In this document: in pieces, positions 27,380 to 36,455 of the stretch
Layout: every line of letters begins with the position of its first letter
How positions within the stretch are numbered: position 1 is the stretch's first letter
NCBI RefSeq assembly: GCF_000012865.1
Contig: NC_007503.1
Coordinates: 248,001 to 312,000 of the forward strand
Source of the DNA: Carboxydothermus hydrogenoformans Z-2901
GTDB lineage: Bacteria; Bacillota; Z-2901; Carboxydothermales; Carboxydothermaceae
Length of the DNA: 64,000 nt
Direction: 5' to 3'
The notes under the pieces: generated by a model
What the model saw: the letters and a program-made list of their open reading frames with translations, nothing else
Told to the model about the DNA's origin: nothing
The model's database searches: none
Made by a program: the position numbers and the translations under genes

Positions 27380-28278
27380 ACATTTATCCCCATGAATATC
27401 TTTTAAAAGCGGTTTATTTTGCCCCCCGGGGCAAACACCGGCTTATGGCTTTAGGTTCGGTTTTGGCCGAGAGATATTTAAGCCCCAAGGATAAGCTGGT
27501 AGGGCTAATTGGTGATGCTGGAGCCGGCAAATCTTTATTAATTCGCGGGATGTTTCCGGGATTAGAGCTAACCAATGATGATGAAGGGATAAATTTGCGG
27601 CCATTACCGTTACTGGAAGATTATGAACGGGGAAATTTTCGCCACCATTCGTATCACGTGGATATGCGCTTTGAAATGGCTTTTACTCCGCCGTACCGTT
27701 TAGCCGAGGCGGTTAAAAAAGCTATCGATAAAGGACGGCGGGTAGTAATTGAACATTTTGATTTGCTGTATCCCTATCTAAATATTAATGCCGAGCTTTT
27801 AATCGGGATTGGTGCTGAAGTGATTTTATTTCGTCCCAATGTTTTTGGACCCTTTCCCCATGAGGTGGCCAATGAAGTGTTTCCCTCTTTGGTTTACCGG
27901 AAAATGGCCCATTCGGCGGAAGACCTGACCGGTTATGTTTTAAAAGAAATGGGGATTATCAAACCGGAGGTTCACAGTGATATCCGTAACGGTTTCTTAC
28001 TGGAGTTTAAAGAAAAGCCCGAAATAGATTTGGAGGTTTTGGAAAAAAGGGTAAAAGAATTAATTGCTCAAAATCTCTCAATTTGCTATTATGATGAAGA
28101 ACATATCAAGCTTGGCCAGGAAAAGGTTGAATGCACCGGCCCAAGGATTCATGTTTCCAAAACCGGTGAAATCAAAGGTTTTAAAATACTTAAAGAATTA
28201 AAATACGATCCTATTGAAAAACTTTATATAATTGCCGGGGTTGTTGGTCAGCAGGACAACGAAAATGAGGTGATTTAA
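27376..28278 (+). CDS. P-loop NTPase-like protein of unknown function
   Basis: A 300-residue protein with an N-terminal helix, a Walker [15 protein letters not shown] near residue 45, then [20 protein letters not shown], a histidine-rich [27 protein letters not shown] (Walker B-like) and a C-terminal domain with [19 protein letters not shown]. Relatives in Clostridia are annotated as alanyl-tRNA synthetase second additional domain proteins, suggesting the C-terminal part resembles the SAD editing fold; I cannot confirm that from sequence. Translationally coupled on both sides (ATGA, TAATG), so its function may relate to the upstream reductase genes or to rph. Confidence 0.65.
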   Translation: MNIYPHEYLLKAVYFAPRGKHRLMALGSVLAERYLSPKDKLVGLIGDAGAGKSLLIRGMFPGLELTNDDEGINLRPLPLLEDYERGNFRHHSYHVDMRFEMAFTPPYRLAEAVKKAIDKGRRVVIEHFDLLYPYLNINAELLIGIGAEVILFRPNVFGPFPHEVANEVFPSLVYRKMAHSAEDLTGYVLKEMGIIKPEVHSDIRNGFLLEFKEKPEIDLEVLEKRVKELIAQNLSICYYDEEHIKLGQEKVECTGPRIHVSKTGEIKGFKILKELKYDPIEKLYIIAGVVGQQDNENEVI

Positions 28279-29042
28279 TGCGAATTGATGGTAGGGAAAA
28301 AGACCAGTTACGAACGGTTAAAATAACCACAAACTACATAAAACATGCTGAAGGTTCGGTTTTAATTGAAATGGGTGATACCCGGGTAGTTTGTACCGCT
28401 ACCGTAGAAGATAAGGTGCCACCCTTTGCCAAGGGCGAAGGCAAAGGGTGGATTACTGCGGAATACGGAATGCTTCCCCGGAGTACCGAAACCCGCAATG
28501 TTCGGGAAGCGACCAAAGGTCGGCAATCGGGCCGGACCCTGGAAATTCAACGGCTAATTGGTCGAGCTTTAAGGGGAGTGGTTGATCTAAAAGCTCTGGG
28601 GGAGCGAACTTTGTGGATTGATTGTGACGTAATTCAGGCGGATGGGGGTACCAGGACTGCAGCGATTACCGGCTCTTTTGTGGCTTTAGCATTAGCGTTA
28701 AATAAGCTCGTTGAGGAGGGAATTTTACCGGTAATTCCCTTAAAGGATTTTGTGGCGGCGGTAAGTGTGGGTATTGTTGACGGCGAGGAAATTTTGGACT
28801 TAAATTTTGAGGAAGATTCGAAGGCTTTAGTGGATATGAACGTGGTGATGACCGGTTCTAACCGTTTTGTGGAAGTGCAGGGTACCGGTGAAGAAGCAAC
28901 TTTTTCAATGGAAGAGCTGCAAAGGCTTTTAACACTGGCCCAGAAGGGGATCAGAGAGTTAATTGAACTTCAAAAACAGGCCCTGGGAGATATTGCCCGG
29001 AGGATAGGGATGGAAAATGCAGCGGATAGTAATAGCCAGTAA
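28278..29042 (+). CDS. rph: ribonuclease PH
   Basis: Phosphorolytic 3'-5' exoribonuclease that trims tRNA 3' ends, hexameric. Motifs: [73 protein letters not shown], and the catalytic [17 protein letters not shown]. 254 residues. Start overlaps the preceding stop (TAATG); the 3' end overlaps rdgB by 26 bases, a fixed rph-rdgB arrangement in Firmicutes. Confidence 0.97.
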   Translation: MRIDGREKDQLRTVKITTNYIKHAEGSVLIEMGDTRVVCTATVEDKVPPFAKGEGKGWITAEYGMLPRSTETRNVREATKGRQSGRTLEIQRLIGRALRGVVDLKALGERTLWIDCDVIQADGGTRTAAITGSFVALALALNKLVEEGILPVIPLKDFVAAVSVGIVDGEEILDLNFEEDSKALVDMNVVMTGSNRFVEVQGTGEEATFSMEELQRLLTLAQKGIRELIELQKQALGDIARRIGMENAADSNSQ

Positions 29043-29625
29043 AAATCAAGGAAAGATCAAAGAATTTTCAGCGCTTTTAAGTTCTCTGGGTTTTTCCTTT
29101 GTTAGTCTTTTGGATTTTCCGGAAATCGGGGAAATACCCGAAAAGGGGACAACCTTCGAAGACAACGCCCGGCAAAAAGCCGTTACGGTTTCCAATTTTA
29201 CCGGTTTGCCGGCACTGGCGGATGATTCGGGATTAGTGGTGGATGCCCTGGGAGGAAGACCTGGGGTATTTTCTGCTCGTTATGCCGGAGAGCCCAAAGA
29301 TGATTTGAAAAATATCCAAAAACTTCTAAAAGAATTAGAAGGTGTACCCTGGGAAAAGAGGACGGCCCGCTTTGTCGCGGTACTTTGCCTTTATTTCCCT
29401 GACGGCTCACTTGTTACGGCCCGGGGGGAATGTGAGGGCTATATTTTAGAGGAAATGCGGGGTAGCGGTGGTTTTGGCTATGACCCGGTCTTTTATCTTC
29501 CGGATTACGGTAAAACTATGGCGGAACTTCCGTTAGAGATAAAAAACAAAATAAGCCACCGGGCCCGGGCGTTAGAGGAGCTTTTAAGGAAGCTAAAGGA
29601 GGAAAATAGGTGGAGTACCTGGTAG
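29017..29625 (+). CDS. rdgB: XTP/dITP pyrophosphatase (RdgB/Ham1)
   Basis: House-cleaning enzyme that removes ITP, dITP and XTP. Motifs: [75 protein letters not shown] and KISHRARAL. 202 residues. Its ATG lies inside the 3' end of rph, and its 3' end overlaps the phosphodiesterase gene by 16 bases. Confidence 0.96.
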   Translation: MQRIVIASKNQGKIKEFSALLSSLGFSFVSLLDFPEIGEIPEKGTTFEDNARQKAVTVSNFTGLPALADDSGLVVDALGGRPGVFSARYAGEPKDDLKNIQKLLKELEGVPWEKRTARFVAVLCLYFPDGSLVTARGECEGYILEEMRGSGGFGYDPVFYLPDYGKTMAELPLEIKNKISHRARALEELLRKLKEENRWSTW

Positions 29626-30080
29626 TTAGCGATACTCACGGACGCATTGAAAAGGTGATAAAATATGCGCGGAGCAGGAATTTTGCCGGAATAATTCATG
29701 CCGGGGATTACTACCGGGACGGTATAGCTCTGGGGGCGGAGCTCGGTATTCCGGTGTTTGCGGTTCACGGAAATTGTGATGGGGTCTGGAATGGGATAGA
29801 AGAAGAATTATTAGAATTAAACGGTATAAAGATATTTTTGACCCACGGTCACTTATACTATGTCAAGCACGATTTAAAACAGATCGCAGAAAAGGCTGCC
29901 CAGCTAAAAGTGGACCTTGCGGTTTTTGGACACAGTCACGTGCCGATTTTTACCGAGCTAAATGGTGTAAGGTTATTAAATCCTGGAAGCCCGGAAAGAC
30001 CCAGGGAGGAGCAAAGGGGAAGTTTGGCGGTTTTAAAAATGGAGGCAAAAAGTTTTACGGCAGATCTAATTTATCTCTAA
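29610..30080 (+). CDS. YfcE/MJ0936-type metallophosphoesterase
   Basis: A 156-residue calcineurin-like phosphodiesterase. Metal-ligand motifs in order: [36 protein letters not shown] and FGHSHVP, with NPGSPERPR near the end. Such proteins hydrolyse artificial phosphodiesters; the natural substrate is unclear. GTG start within the rdgB 3' end. It ends the long murI operon. Confidence 0.92.
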   Translation: MEYLVVSDTHGRIEKVIKYARSRNFAGIIHAGDYYRDGIALGAELGIPVFAVHGNCDGVWNGIEEELLELNGIKIFLTHGHLYYVKHDLKQIAEKAAQLKVDLAVFGHSHVPIFTELNGVRLLNPGSPERPREEQRGSLAVLKMEAKSFTADLIYL

Positions 30081-30109
30081 AAAACCAAAATTCACCATTA
30101 AATTATTTA

Positions 30110-30138
30110 TTGACAAAAGCCAATGATTTATATATACT
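30110..30138 (+). promoter_or_regulatory. promoter of the seven-gene tRNA cluster
   Basis: Perfect TTGACA (30110) and TATACT (30133) with 17-bp spacing, 22 bases before tRNA-Gly. It is the strongest-looking promoter in the window. Confidence 0.85.
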
Positions 30139-30159
30139 AATTGTTGCACGGAGGAACGA

Positions 30160-30233
30160 GCGGGTGTAGCTCAATGGTAGAGCCCTGGCCTTCCAAGCCA
30201 GTCGCGTGGGTTCGATTCCCATCACCCGCTCCA
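30160..30233 (+). tRNA. tRNA-Gly (anticodon TCC)
   Basis: Acceptor GCGGGTG/CACCCGC, anticodon arm CTGGC-CT-TCC-AA-GCCAG, T arm GTGGGTTCGATTCCCAT, encoded CCA. Confidence 0.97.
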
Positions 30234-30244
30234 TTTATTCATGT

Positions 30245-30320
<76 letters not shown>

Positions 30321-30323
30321 TTT

Positions 30324-30421
30324 CTGGAGGTCAGAAGTTGGAAGTTAGAGGTTAGATTACATCTAACTTCAGTTAATTAATAAATTATTTTCCAACCTCC
30401 AATTTCCAATGTCCAATTTTC
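30324..30421. repeat. intergenic repeat rich in TTGGAAGTTAGAGGTT-like units and their inverse
   Basis: The left part carries GAAGTTGGAAGTTAGAGGTT and the right part CCAACCTCCAATTTCCAAT, i.e. degenerate copies of one unit in opposite orientations. AAGTTAGA and TCTAACTT form an internal hairpin. Related tracts occur at 30731-30763 and 34308-34345. Confidence 0.6.
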
Positions 30422-30427
30422 CAATAT

Positions 30428-30506
30428 GGTGGGTGTAGCCCAACGGTTAGGAGGCGCATGACTGTGGATCATGACAGTGTGGGTTCAAATCCCATCACCC
30501 ACCCCA
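30428..30506 (+). tRNA. tRNA-His (anticodon GTG)
   Basis: Includes the encoded extra 5' G (G-1) opposite C73, typical of tRNA-His. Acceptor GTGGGTG/CACCCAC, anticodon arm CATGA-CT-GTG-GA-TCATG, encoded CCA. Confidence 0.96.
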
Positions 30507-30523
30507 TTTTCCAATTTCTAAAT

Positions 30524-30598
30524 TGGGGCGTCGCCAAGTGGTAAGGCAGCGGTCTTTGGAACCGCCATTCGTTGGTTCGAATCCAGCCGCCCCAGCCA
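30524..30598 (+). tRNA. tRNA-Gln (anticodon TTG)
   Basis: Acceptor TGGGGCG/CGCCCCA, anticodon loop CTTTGGA within GCGGT...ACCGC, T arm TTGGTTCGAATCCAG, encoded CCA. Confidence 0.97.
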
Positions 30599-30641
30599 TT
30601 TGATAAAAACAGCAAAAGCTGTTACAATAAATTTTTGTTGT

Positions 30642-30717
30642 GAGCCATTAGCTCAGTTGGTAGAGCACCTGACTTTTAATCAGGGTGTCGAAGGTTCGAG
30701 TCCTTCATGGCTCACCA
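30642..30717 (+). tRNA. tRNA-Lys (anticodon TTT)
   Basis: Acceptor GAGCCAT/ATGGCTC, anticodon arm CCTGA-CT-TTT-AA-TCAGG, T arm AAGGTTCGAGTCCTT, encoded CCA. Confidence 0.97.
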
Positions 30718-30730
30718 TCTTTTTTTTATT

Positions 30731-30763
30731 TCTAACTTCCAACCTCCAACATCTAACTTCCAA
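30731..30763. repeat. short copy of the tRNA-cluster repeat
   Basis: TCTAACTTCCAACCTCC followed by AACATCTAACTTCC; two direct copies of TCTAACTTCC and the same unit seen inverted at 30324-30421. Confidence 0.55.
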
Positions 30764-30768
30764 AAGGA

Positions 30769-30851
30769 GCGGGTGTGGCGGAACTGGCAGACGCGCTGGA
30801 CTTAGGATCCAGTGGGCAACCGTGGGGGTTCAAGTCCCTCCACCCGCACCA
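30769..30851 (+). tRNA. tRNA-Leu (anticodon TAG)
   Basis: Class II tRNA with a long variable arm. Acceptor GCGGGTG/CACCCGC, anticodon arm GCTGGA-CT-TAG-GA-TCCAGT, T arm GGGGGTTCAAGTCCCTC, encoded CCA. Confidence 0.97.
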
Positions 30852-30865
30852 GATTAACTTTAGAT

Positions 30866-30940
30866 GCGGAAGTGGCTCAGGGGTAGAGCATCGCCTTGCC
30901 AAGGCGAGGGTCGCGGGTTCGAATCCCGTCTTCCGCTCCA
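30866..30940 (+). tRNA. tRNA-Gly (anticodon GCC)
   Basis: Acceptor GCGGAAG/CTTCCGC, anticodon arm TCGCC-TT-GCC-AA-GGCGA, T arm GCGGGTTCGAATCCCGT, encoded CCA. Confidence 0.97.
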
Positions 30941-30949
30941 GAAGGTAAG

Positions 30950-30983
30950 CCCTGCAGTTATCGTGCAGGGTTCTTTGTTTTTT
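30950..30983 (+). terminator. terminator of the tRNA operon
   Basis: CCCTGCA/TGCAGGG stem with a seven-base loop, followed by TTCTTTGTTTTTT. Confidence 0.85.
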
Positions 30984-31022
30984 GTCCCAAGCCTTTTCTT
31001 GAAGGCAGTTTTTAGTTGCACA

Positions 31023-31049
31023 TTGTTTATATTCTGTGTAGAATATAAT
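31023..31049 (+). promoter_or_regulatory. putative promoter for tig-clpP-clpX
   Basis: TATAAT at 31044 with TTGTTT at 31023 (15-bp spacing, short). It is the only clear -10 between the tRNA terminator and tig. No CtsR or CIRCE operator is visible. Confidence 0.45.
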
Positions 31050-31137
31050 AGTAATTAAATATATTGTTGCAACGGGATATGCCAAAAAAAGGAAAAGGTG
31101 ACAACAGATTAAAATACATATTGCAAGGAGGATTAAG

Positions 31138-32421
31138 ATGAAAGTTACCAAAGAAACTTTAGAAAAGAGTCGGGTGGAGTTAACCATCGAGGTAGAGGCG
31201 GAGGAAGTTTCTAAAGCATACGAAAAAGCTTATAAAAAGATTGCTCAAAAAGTGGTTATCCCTGGTTTTAGAAAAGGAAAGGCTCCCAGGGTTTTAGTGG
31301 AAAGACATGTGGGTAAAGAGTATATTTTAGAAGAAGCCCTGGATGAACTGTTGCCGGAGAGCTATGTTAAAGCGGTTAATGAGGCAGGAATCGAACCGGT
31401 AGATAAGCCGGAAGTATCGTTAGTTTCCTACGGGGTTAACGAACCGCTGGTTTATAAAGCGGTAGTGGATGTGAAGCCCGAGGTTGAGCTTGGTCAATAT
31501 ACCGGCTTGGAAGTAACCAAAATGCCCGTTGAAGTTACCGACGAAGAAGTAGAAAAAGAACTGGAATATCTTCAGAATCGGTATGCGAAACTTATTACCG
31601 TTGAAGATGGTGAAGCAAAATTTGGTGATATTGTGGTAATTGACTTTGCTGGGAAAATGAATGGAGAACCTCTCGAAGGGGGTAGTGCGGACAATTACCG
31701 GTTAGAACTGGGCTCAAAGGTTTTTATTCCTGGCTTTGAAGAGCAAATTGTGGGTATGAAACCGGGAGAAACAAAGGAAATTAACGTTACCTTCCCGGAA
31801 GATTACCAGAAAGAAGACCTTGCTGGGAAACCGGCAGTCTTTACTGTAACCTTAAAAGAAATTAAACGGAAAGAGTTAGCGCCCCTTGATGATGAGTTTG
31901 CCAAAGATGTTTCCGAATTTTCAACTTTGGCGGAGTTAAAAGAAGACCTCAAGAAAAAGATTGCTCAAACCAAGGAAAATATTTCCCGGGAAAAAATGGA
32001 AGCAGAAGTAGTTGAAAAAGCGGTAGATAATGCTAATGTGGAAATTCCCGCAAGCATGGTAAATCATGAAGTTGAGCATATACTTCATCATTTTGAGGAA
32101 GAGCTAAAGTACCGGCGGTTAACCTTGGAACAGTACCTGAATTACCAGAAGAAAACCCTGGATGAATTAAAGGAAGAATTAAAACCAAGAGCCGAACGCA
32201 ATGTTAAAACCGAACTGGTTTTAGAAGCTATTGCCAAAAAAGAAGGAATTACCGCTACCGATGAAGAAATAGATAAGGAACTTGGTAAAATCGCCGAACT
32301 TTACCAGCAACCGGTAGAGGAAATTAAAAAGCTTTTTGCTCAGCGGATGGATGATCTTGCCTATTCCATTGTTCGCCGAAAAACGATTGACTTTTTGGTT
32401 GAAAATGCTAAAGCTGTTTAA
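31138..32421 (+). CDS. tig: trigger factor
   Basis: Ribosome-bound chaperone with prolyl isomerase activity. 427 residues in three parts: N-terminal ribosome-binding domain with the signature VVIPGFRKGKAPRVLVERHVG (about 38-58; the contact loop is GFRKGKAP), FKBP domain (about 150-235, FGDIVVIDFAGKMNGEPLEGG), and helical C-terminal arms (about 250-420). SD GCAAGGAGGAT. It leads the standard tig-clpP-clpX order, coupling folding with ATP-dependent proteolysis. Confidence 0.97.
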   Translation: MKVTKETLEKSRVELTIEVEAEEVSKAYEKAYKKIAQKVVIPGFRKGKAPRVLVERHVGKEYILEEALDELLPESYVKAVNEAGIEPVDKPEVSLVSYGVNEPLVYKAVVDVKPEVELGQYTGLEVTKMPVEVTDEEVEKELEYLQNRYAKLITVEDGEAKFGDIVVIDFAGKMNGEPLEGGSADNYRLELGSKVFIPGFEEQIVGMKPGETKEINVTFPEDYQKEDLAGKPAVFTVTLKEIKRKELAPLDDEFAKDVSEFSTLAELKEDLKKKIAQTKENISREKMEAEVVEKAVDNANVEIPASMVNHEVEHILHHFEEELKYRRLTLEQYLNYQKKTLDELKEELKPRAERNVKTELVLEAIAKKEGITATDEEIDKELGKIAELYQQPVEEIKKLFAQRMDDLAYSIVRRKTIDFLVENAKAV

Positions 32422-32445
32422 TTAAACAGATAAGGGGGTTTGGTT

Positions 32446-33033
32446 ATGAGCTATCTTGTTCCCATTGTAATAGAACAAACCAGCCGGGGAGAAAGAAGTT
32501 ACGATATTTGGTCAAGGTTATTAAAAGACCGCACAATATTTATTGGAGGACCTATAGACGACCATGTGGCAAATTTAGTGATAGCACAAATGCTTTTCTT
32601 GGAAGCGGAAGACCCGGAAAAAGATATTCACCTGTATATTAACTCTCCCGGCGGAGTAATAACCGCAGGAATGGCCATATACGATACAATGCAGTATATT
32701 AAACCGGATGTTTCTACCATTTGCATAGGTCAGGCGGCAAGTATGGGTGCCTTTCTGTTAGCGGCCGGGGCCAAGGGTAAGCGTTTTTCTCTGCCCTATG
32801 CCCGGATTATGATCCACCAGCCTTTGGGTGGAGTGCAGGGGCAAGCGACCGATATTGATATTCACGCGCGCGAGATATTAAGAATGAGAGATATGTTAAA
32901 TGAATTATTAACCAAACATACCGGACAGCCGAAAGAGAAAATTGAACGGGATACCGAGCGCGACTTCTTTATGTCGGCTGCCGAAGCTAAAGAATACGGA
33001 ATCATCGATGAGGTGATTACCGTTCGCAAATAA
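32446..33033 (+). CDS. clpP: ATP-dependent Clp protease proteolytic subunit
   Basis: Self-compartmentalised serine protease forming double heptameric rings. Catalytic triad: Ser in [11 protein letters not shown] (about residue 97), His in [12 protein letters not shown] (about 122), Asp in [10 protein letters not shown] (about 171). N-terminus [26 protein letters not shown] is typical. ATG 32446 fits the AAGGGGGT site better than TTG 32440. 195 residues. Partner ClpX is next; LonB and Lon follow. Confidence 0.97.
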   Translation: MSYLVPIVIEQTSRGERSYDIWSRLLKDRTIFIGGPIDDHVANLVIAQMLFLEAEDPEKDIHLYINSPGGVITAGMAIYDTMQYIKPDVSTICIGQAASMGAFLLAAGAKGKRFSLPYARIMIHQPLGGVQGQATDIDIHAREILRMRDMLNELLTKHTGQPKEKIERDTERDFFMSAAEAKEYGIIDEVITVRK

Positions 33034-33049
33034 TTTTTGAGGTGATGAA

Positions 33050-34306
33050 ATGTTTGATAAAAATCAGCTAAAGTGTTCCTTTTGCGGTAAGCATCAGGAC
33101 CAGGTGCGAAAGCTCGTGGCTGGACCAGGAGTTTATATATGTGATGAATGTATAGAACTGTGTAACGAAATTATTGAAGAAGAGTTAGCTGACGACCTGG
33201 AACTTTCCCTTGAAGAACTTCCCAAACCCCAGGAGATTAAGGCTTATCTTGACCAGTATGTTATTGGTCAGGAGGAAGCTAAGAAAGTACTGGCGGTAGC
33301 AGTTTACAATCACTACAAACGGATTAACCTCGGTGGCAAAATTGATGATGTGGAGTTGTCCAAAAGCAACATCCTCATGCTGGGACCGACCGGTTCCGGG
33401 AAAACATTATTGGCCCAAACTTTAGCCAGATTTTTAAATGTACCTTTTGCTATTGCTGATGCTACTGCCTTAACGGAAGCCGGTTATGTGGGAGAAGATG
33501 TGGAAAATATTCTTTTAAAACTTATTCAGAACGCCGACTATGATATTGAGCGGGCTGAAAAGGGAATTGTTTATATTGACGAGATCGATAAGATAGCCCG
33601 GAAGTCGGAGAATCCTTCTATTACCCGGGACGTATCCGGAGAGGGGGTCCAGCAAGCCCTTTTAAAAATCTTGGAAGGGACCATTGCTTCCGTGCCGCCC
33701 CAGGGAGGGCGGAAGCACCCGCATCAGGAGTTTATTCAAATTGATACTACCAACATCCTCTTTATCGTTGGTGGAGCTTTTGAAGGGATAGAGAAAATAA
33801 TCCAAAACCGAATCGGGAAGAAAGGCCTGGGGTTTGGTGCGGAAATTAAACCCAAGAGAGAGCAAAATGTCGGCGAAATTTTAAAACATATTATGCCGGA
33901 AGATTTACTGAAATTTGGCTTAATCCCCGAATTTGTTGGCCGTCTGCCAATTATTGTAACTTTGGATGCCCTGGATGAAGATGCTCTGGTCAGAATCCTT
34001 ACCGAGCCCAAGAATGCTTTAATAAAGCAGTATCAGAAACTGTTTGAATTAGATGGGGTAACTTTAGAATTTGAAGAAGATGCTTTAAGGGCTATTGCCC
34101 AGAAAGCTATTAAAAGAAATACCGGGGCGCGGGGTCTTAGAGCTATTTTAGAAGAAGTTATGCTCGATGTTATGTACGAAATACCATCCCGCAAAGACAT
34201 TATTAAATGCATAGTAACGCGGGATGTTATTGAAAATAAAGCAAAACCCATTTTAGTAGGGACTGCAGAAAAGCGGAAAAAAGGTAAAAAAGAAGAGACG
34301 GCCTAA
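33050..34306 (+). CDS. clpX: ClpX, ATPase subunit of Clp protease
   Basis: AAA+ unfoldase for ClpP. N-terminal zinc-binding domain with CSFCGK...[10 protein letters not shown], Walker [15 protein letters not shown], Walker [14 protein letters not shown], sensor [19 protein letters not shown], and the IGF-type ClpP-docking loop replaced by the local [12 protein letters not shown]. 418 residues. It would also recognise the tmRNA tag ending ALAA, whose gene lies at 10.4 kb. Confidence 0.97.
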   Translation: MFDKNQLKCSFCGKHQDQVRKLVAGPGVYICDECIELCNEIIEEELADDLELSLEELPKPQEIKAYLDQYVIGQEEAKKVLAVAVYNHYKRINLGGKIDDVELSKSNILMLGPTGSGKTLLAQTLARFLNVPFAIADATALTEAGYVGEDVENILLKLIQNADYDIERAEKGIVYIDEIDKIARKSENPSITRDVSGEGVQQALLKILEGTIASVPPQGGRKHPHQEFIQIDTTNILFIVGGAFEGIEKIIQNRIGKKGLGFGAEIKPKREQNVGEILKHIMPEDLLKFGLIPEFVGRLPIIVTLDALDEDALVRILTEPKNALIKQYQKLFELDGVTLEFEEDALRAIAQKAIKRNTGARGLRAILEEVMLDVMYEIPSRKDIIKCIVTRDVIENKAKPILVGTAEKRKKGKKEETA

Positions 34307-34307
34307 T

Positions 34308-34345
34308 TGGAGATTGGAGATTAGAGTTTGGAAGCTGGAAGATAA
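34308..34345 (+). repeat. copy of the TTGGAGATTGGAG-type repeat after clpX
   Basis: TTGGAGATTGGAGATTAGAG then TTTGGAAGCTGGAAG: degenerate tandem units of the same kind as in the tRNA cluster. Confidence 0.5.
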
Positions 34346-34356
34346 TTTAAAGACAG

Positions 34357-34397
34357 AAGAAGTGGTTCTTTAAAAAAAGGACCACTTCTTTTTTTAT
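34357..34397 (+). terminator. rho-independent terminator after clpX
   Basis: A 13-bp stem GAAGTGGTTCTTT/AAAGGACCACTTC (one T-G wobble) followed by seven or more Ts. Confidence 0.9.
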
Positions 34398-34500
34398 TGT
34401 TTAGAAGCAGATATCGGAATAGGATTGGCAAGTAAAATAAAAGGGATGGGGAAAACTAAGAGTAAATTAATCGAGGAGGTGTTAGGGGTGGTTCATTTAA

Positions 34501-34566
34501 TTGGGATATTACTTTAGTACTTATTTTAAGCTTTTTAGAAAACTTGGGCAGGGAGATGATTTTTAA
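34501..34566 (+). other. possible 21-codon ORF coupled to the small membrane gene
   Basis: TTG 34501 opens a frame reading GYYFSTYFKLFRKLGQGDDF whose TAA overlaps the next ATG (TAATG). A strong GAGGAGGTG ribosome site at 34473 lies 20 bases upstream, with a 9-codon GTG frame between. Coupling geometry is suggestive, but the start codon is weak. Confidence 0.25.
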
Positions 34567-34706
34567 TGCATCACTTAAAGAAGAATCTTCCCAAAAAATT
34601 TCGTTTTTTAGAGCCGGGCTGGTGGATGGTACATTTAACTGGACTGACATTAACGGGAATTTTAATGTACCTGGTCTTTCGCAACGAAAATGAGTTAGAT
34701 CTTTAA
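34566..34706 (+). CDS. 46-residue single-pass membrane protein
   Basis: ATG 34566 with GGGAG about ten bases upstream. The product starts MHHLKKNLPKKFRFLEPGWW, then a hydrophobic segment VHLTGLTLTGILMYLVF (about 22-38) and a short charged tail. The basic N-terminus followed by EPGWW and one TM helix looks like a genuine small inner-membrane protein, and similar short proteins exist in related Clostridia (recollection, not checked). It lies 45 bases before lonB, whose product also has an N-terminal TM segment. Confidence 0.65.
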   Translation: MHHLKKNLPKKFRFLEPGWWMVHLTGLTLTGILMYLVFRNENELDL

Positions 34707-34750
34707 ATAAACTGCCTCTTTCCGGTAATAATAGGAAAGAGGTGAGAAAA

Positions 34751-36394
34751 ATGGACGGATTTAGCGGAATTTTAGCGGTGGGCCAAATTATTCTTTTAGC
34801 AGCAATTTTGGCCCTTCTCTTTTCTCAGGGAAAAGCCCAGCAGGTAAATAAGAGTTATCTCGAGCGGGAAAGTGAAAAGGAGCTGGCTAAATTAAACCAT
34901 TTACGCAGGATTTCTTTAACGGAACCATTAGCGGAAAAGACACGGCCGGAAAATTTTTCGGAAATCATCGGTCAGGAAGAAGGGATTGAAGCTTTAAAAG
35001 CCGCATTATGCGGTCCCAATCCCCAGCATGTAATTTTATACGGACCACCGGGAGTAGGGAAAACAGCTGCTGCCCGGCTGGTGTTAAAGGAAGCAATTAA
35101 AAGTCCCGCTTCTCCCTTTAAAGAAGGGGCTGCCTTTGTCGAGGTGGATGCCACCTGTACCCGGTTTGACGAGCGGGGAATAGCCGATCCTCTTCTGGGC
35201 TCCGTTCACGACCCAATCTATCAGGGGGCAGGGCCCTTAGGGATTGCCGGGATTCCCCAGCCTAAGCCGGGGGCTGTAACCAAAGCCCATGGGGGGATTT
35301 TATTTATTGATGAAATTGGGGAACTTCACCCGGTACAAATGAATAAGCTTTTAAAGGTTTTAGAAGACCGGAAGGTTTTTTTAGAAAGCGCTTATTACTT
35401 TTCCGAAAATCCGGAAATTCCCCAGCATATTCATGAAATTTTTCAAAAAGGTCTGCCGGCGGATTTTCGTTTAATTGGGGCAACCACCCGAAAGCCGGAA
35501 GAACTGCCACCGGCTTTAAGATCTCGGTGCGTGGAAATATTTTTTAAACCCCTTGGCGATGAAGAAATTCGGGAAATTGCCCAAAATGCGGCAAAAAAGA
35601 TAGGGATATCCCTTGGAAAGCATGCCCTGCAAACAATTGTTAAATACGCCAACTCCGGGCGCGAAGCGGTTAATATCGTCCAGCTGGCGGCGGGGCTGGC
35701 GCTGGGGGAGGGAAGAAAGAGGATTTTGGCAAGAGATGTGCTGTTCGTAGCCCGGGCGGGTAATTATCATCCAAAGCCCCAGATTGTTTTATCCGATGAG
35801 CCGGCGATAGGAAGGGCTCTGGGCCTTGCGGTGACTGGACCAAAAAGCGGTGCGGTTTTAGCCGTAGAAGCATTGGCCGAACCTGCCGAAAACCTGCCCG
35901 GAAGTATCAACGTTTCCGGTATAATTGAAGAAGAAAAGTTTTCCCAAAGTCATACCGAGCTTATTGCCCGCAGTAAAATTCGCGGGGCTCTTGATAATGT
36001 TTTTGCGGTTTTTCGAAGCCAAACGGGAATTAATCCCCAAAAATACGATATTTATTTTAACTTTCCGGCTCCCTGGCCGGTGGATGGTCCGTCGGCCGGG
36101 CTTGCCTTGCTGGTAGCCCTTTATTCGGCAGTTTTCCGCTGTTTAATTCCGGCCAAAACCGCTTTTACCGGGGAAATTTCCCTTTTAGGTGAAATTTGTC
36201 CCGTAGGCGGAATTCCCGATAAAATAGAAGCTGCAGTCAGGGCCGGAGTTAAAACTGTTTTTTTGCCCTGGGGTAATTACCCCGAAGTAGAAGGAAATAA
36301 AAAAATAAACCTGGTTCCCGTAAAAAGTGTTGATGAAGCGTTAAATTATTTATTTGCGGGAAAGGACCAATCCCTTCCTTCTTCCTTAGCTTGA
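34751..36394 (+). CDS. lonB: LonB, membrane-anchored Lon-like ATP-dependent protease
   Basis: A 547-residue Lon-family protease of the sporulation-associated LonB type. N-terminal TM segment (about 8-26), AAA+ domain from about 60 (IGQEEGIEALKAALC, Walker [14 protein letters not shown], Walker B GGILFIDEIGEL), and the C-terminal S16 protease domain with catalytic Ser in WPVDGPSAGLALL and Lys in GGIPDKIEAAVRAG. It lacks the long N-terminal domain of Lon. ATG 34751 follows AAGAGGTGAGAAA; GTG 34742 is an in-frame alternative. In Bacillus lonB precedes lonA as here and is expressed in the forespore (family knowledge). Confidence 0.95.
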   Translation: MDGFSGILAVGQIILLAAILALLFSQGKAQQVNKSYLERESEKELAKLNHLRRISLTEPLAEKTRPENFSEIIGQEEGIEALKAALCGPNPQHVILYGPPGVGKTAAARLVLKEAIKSPASPFKEGAAFVEVDATCTRFDERGIADPLLGSVHDPIYQGAGPLGIAGIPQPKPGAVTKAHGGILFIDEIGELHPVQMNKLLKVLEDRKVFLESAYYFSENPEIPQHIHEIFQKGLPADFRLIGATTRKPEELPPALRSRCVEIFFKPLGDEEIREIAQNAAKKIGISLGKHALQTIVKYANSGREAVNIVQLAAGLALGEGRKRILARDVLFVARAGNYHPKPQIVLSDEPAIGRALGLAVTGPKSGAVLAVEALAEPAENLPGSINVSGIIEEEKFSQSHTELIARSKIRGALDNVFAVFRSQTGINPQKYDIYFNFPAPWPVDGPSAGLALLVALYSAVFRCLIPAKTAFTGEISLLGEICPVGGIPDKIEAAVRAGVKTVFLPWGNYPEVEGNKKINLVPVKSVDEALNYLFAGKDQSLPSSLA

Positions 36395-36420
36395 ACTTAC
36401 TTTTTAGATTATTTTATGAT
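36391..36420 (+). promoter_or_regulatory. putative promoter of lon
   Basis: TTGAAC (36391, inside the lonB stop region) and TATGAT (36415) with 18-bp spacing; TAGAAT overlaps immediately after. No heat-shock operator seen. Confidence 0.45.
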
Positions 36421-36455
36421 AGAATAATGATACTCAAAAAGGGAGGTGGTTAGAA

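Noticed and set aside
31016-31137. CtsR or CIRCE heat-shock operator before tig-clpP-clpX
   Set aside because: No tandem GGTCAAA heptads or CIRCE inverted repeat are visible.
30753-31187. 144-codon - strand frame over tRNA-Leu and tRNA-Gly
   Set aside because: Antisense to two tRNAs, with a composition typical of reversed tRNA sequence and no ribosome site.
34485-34690. Third open frame (…WDITLVLILSFLENL…) in front of lonB
   Set aside because: No start codon with a ribosome site; the 46-aa TM frame in the same DNA has a better start, composition and domain-like layout.
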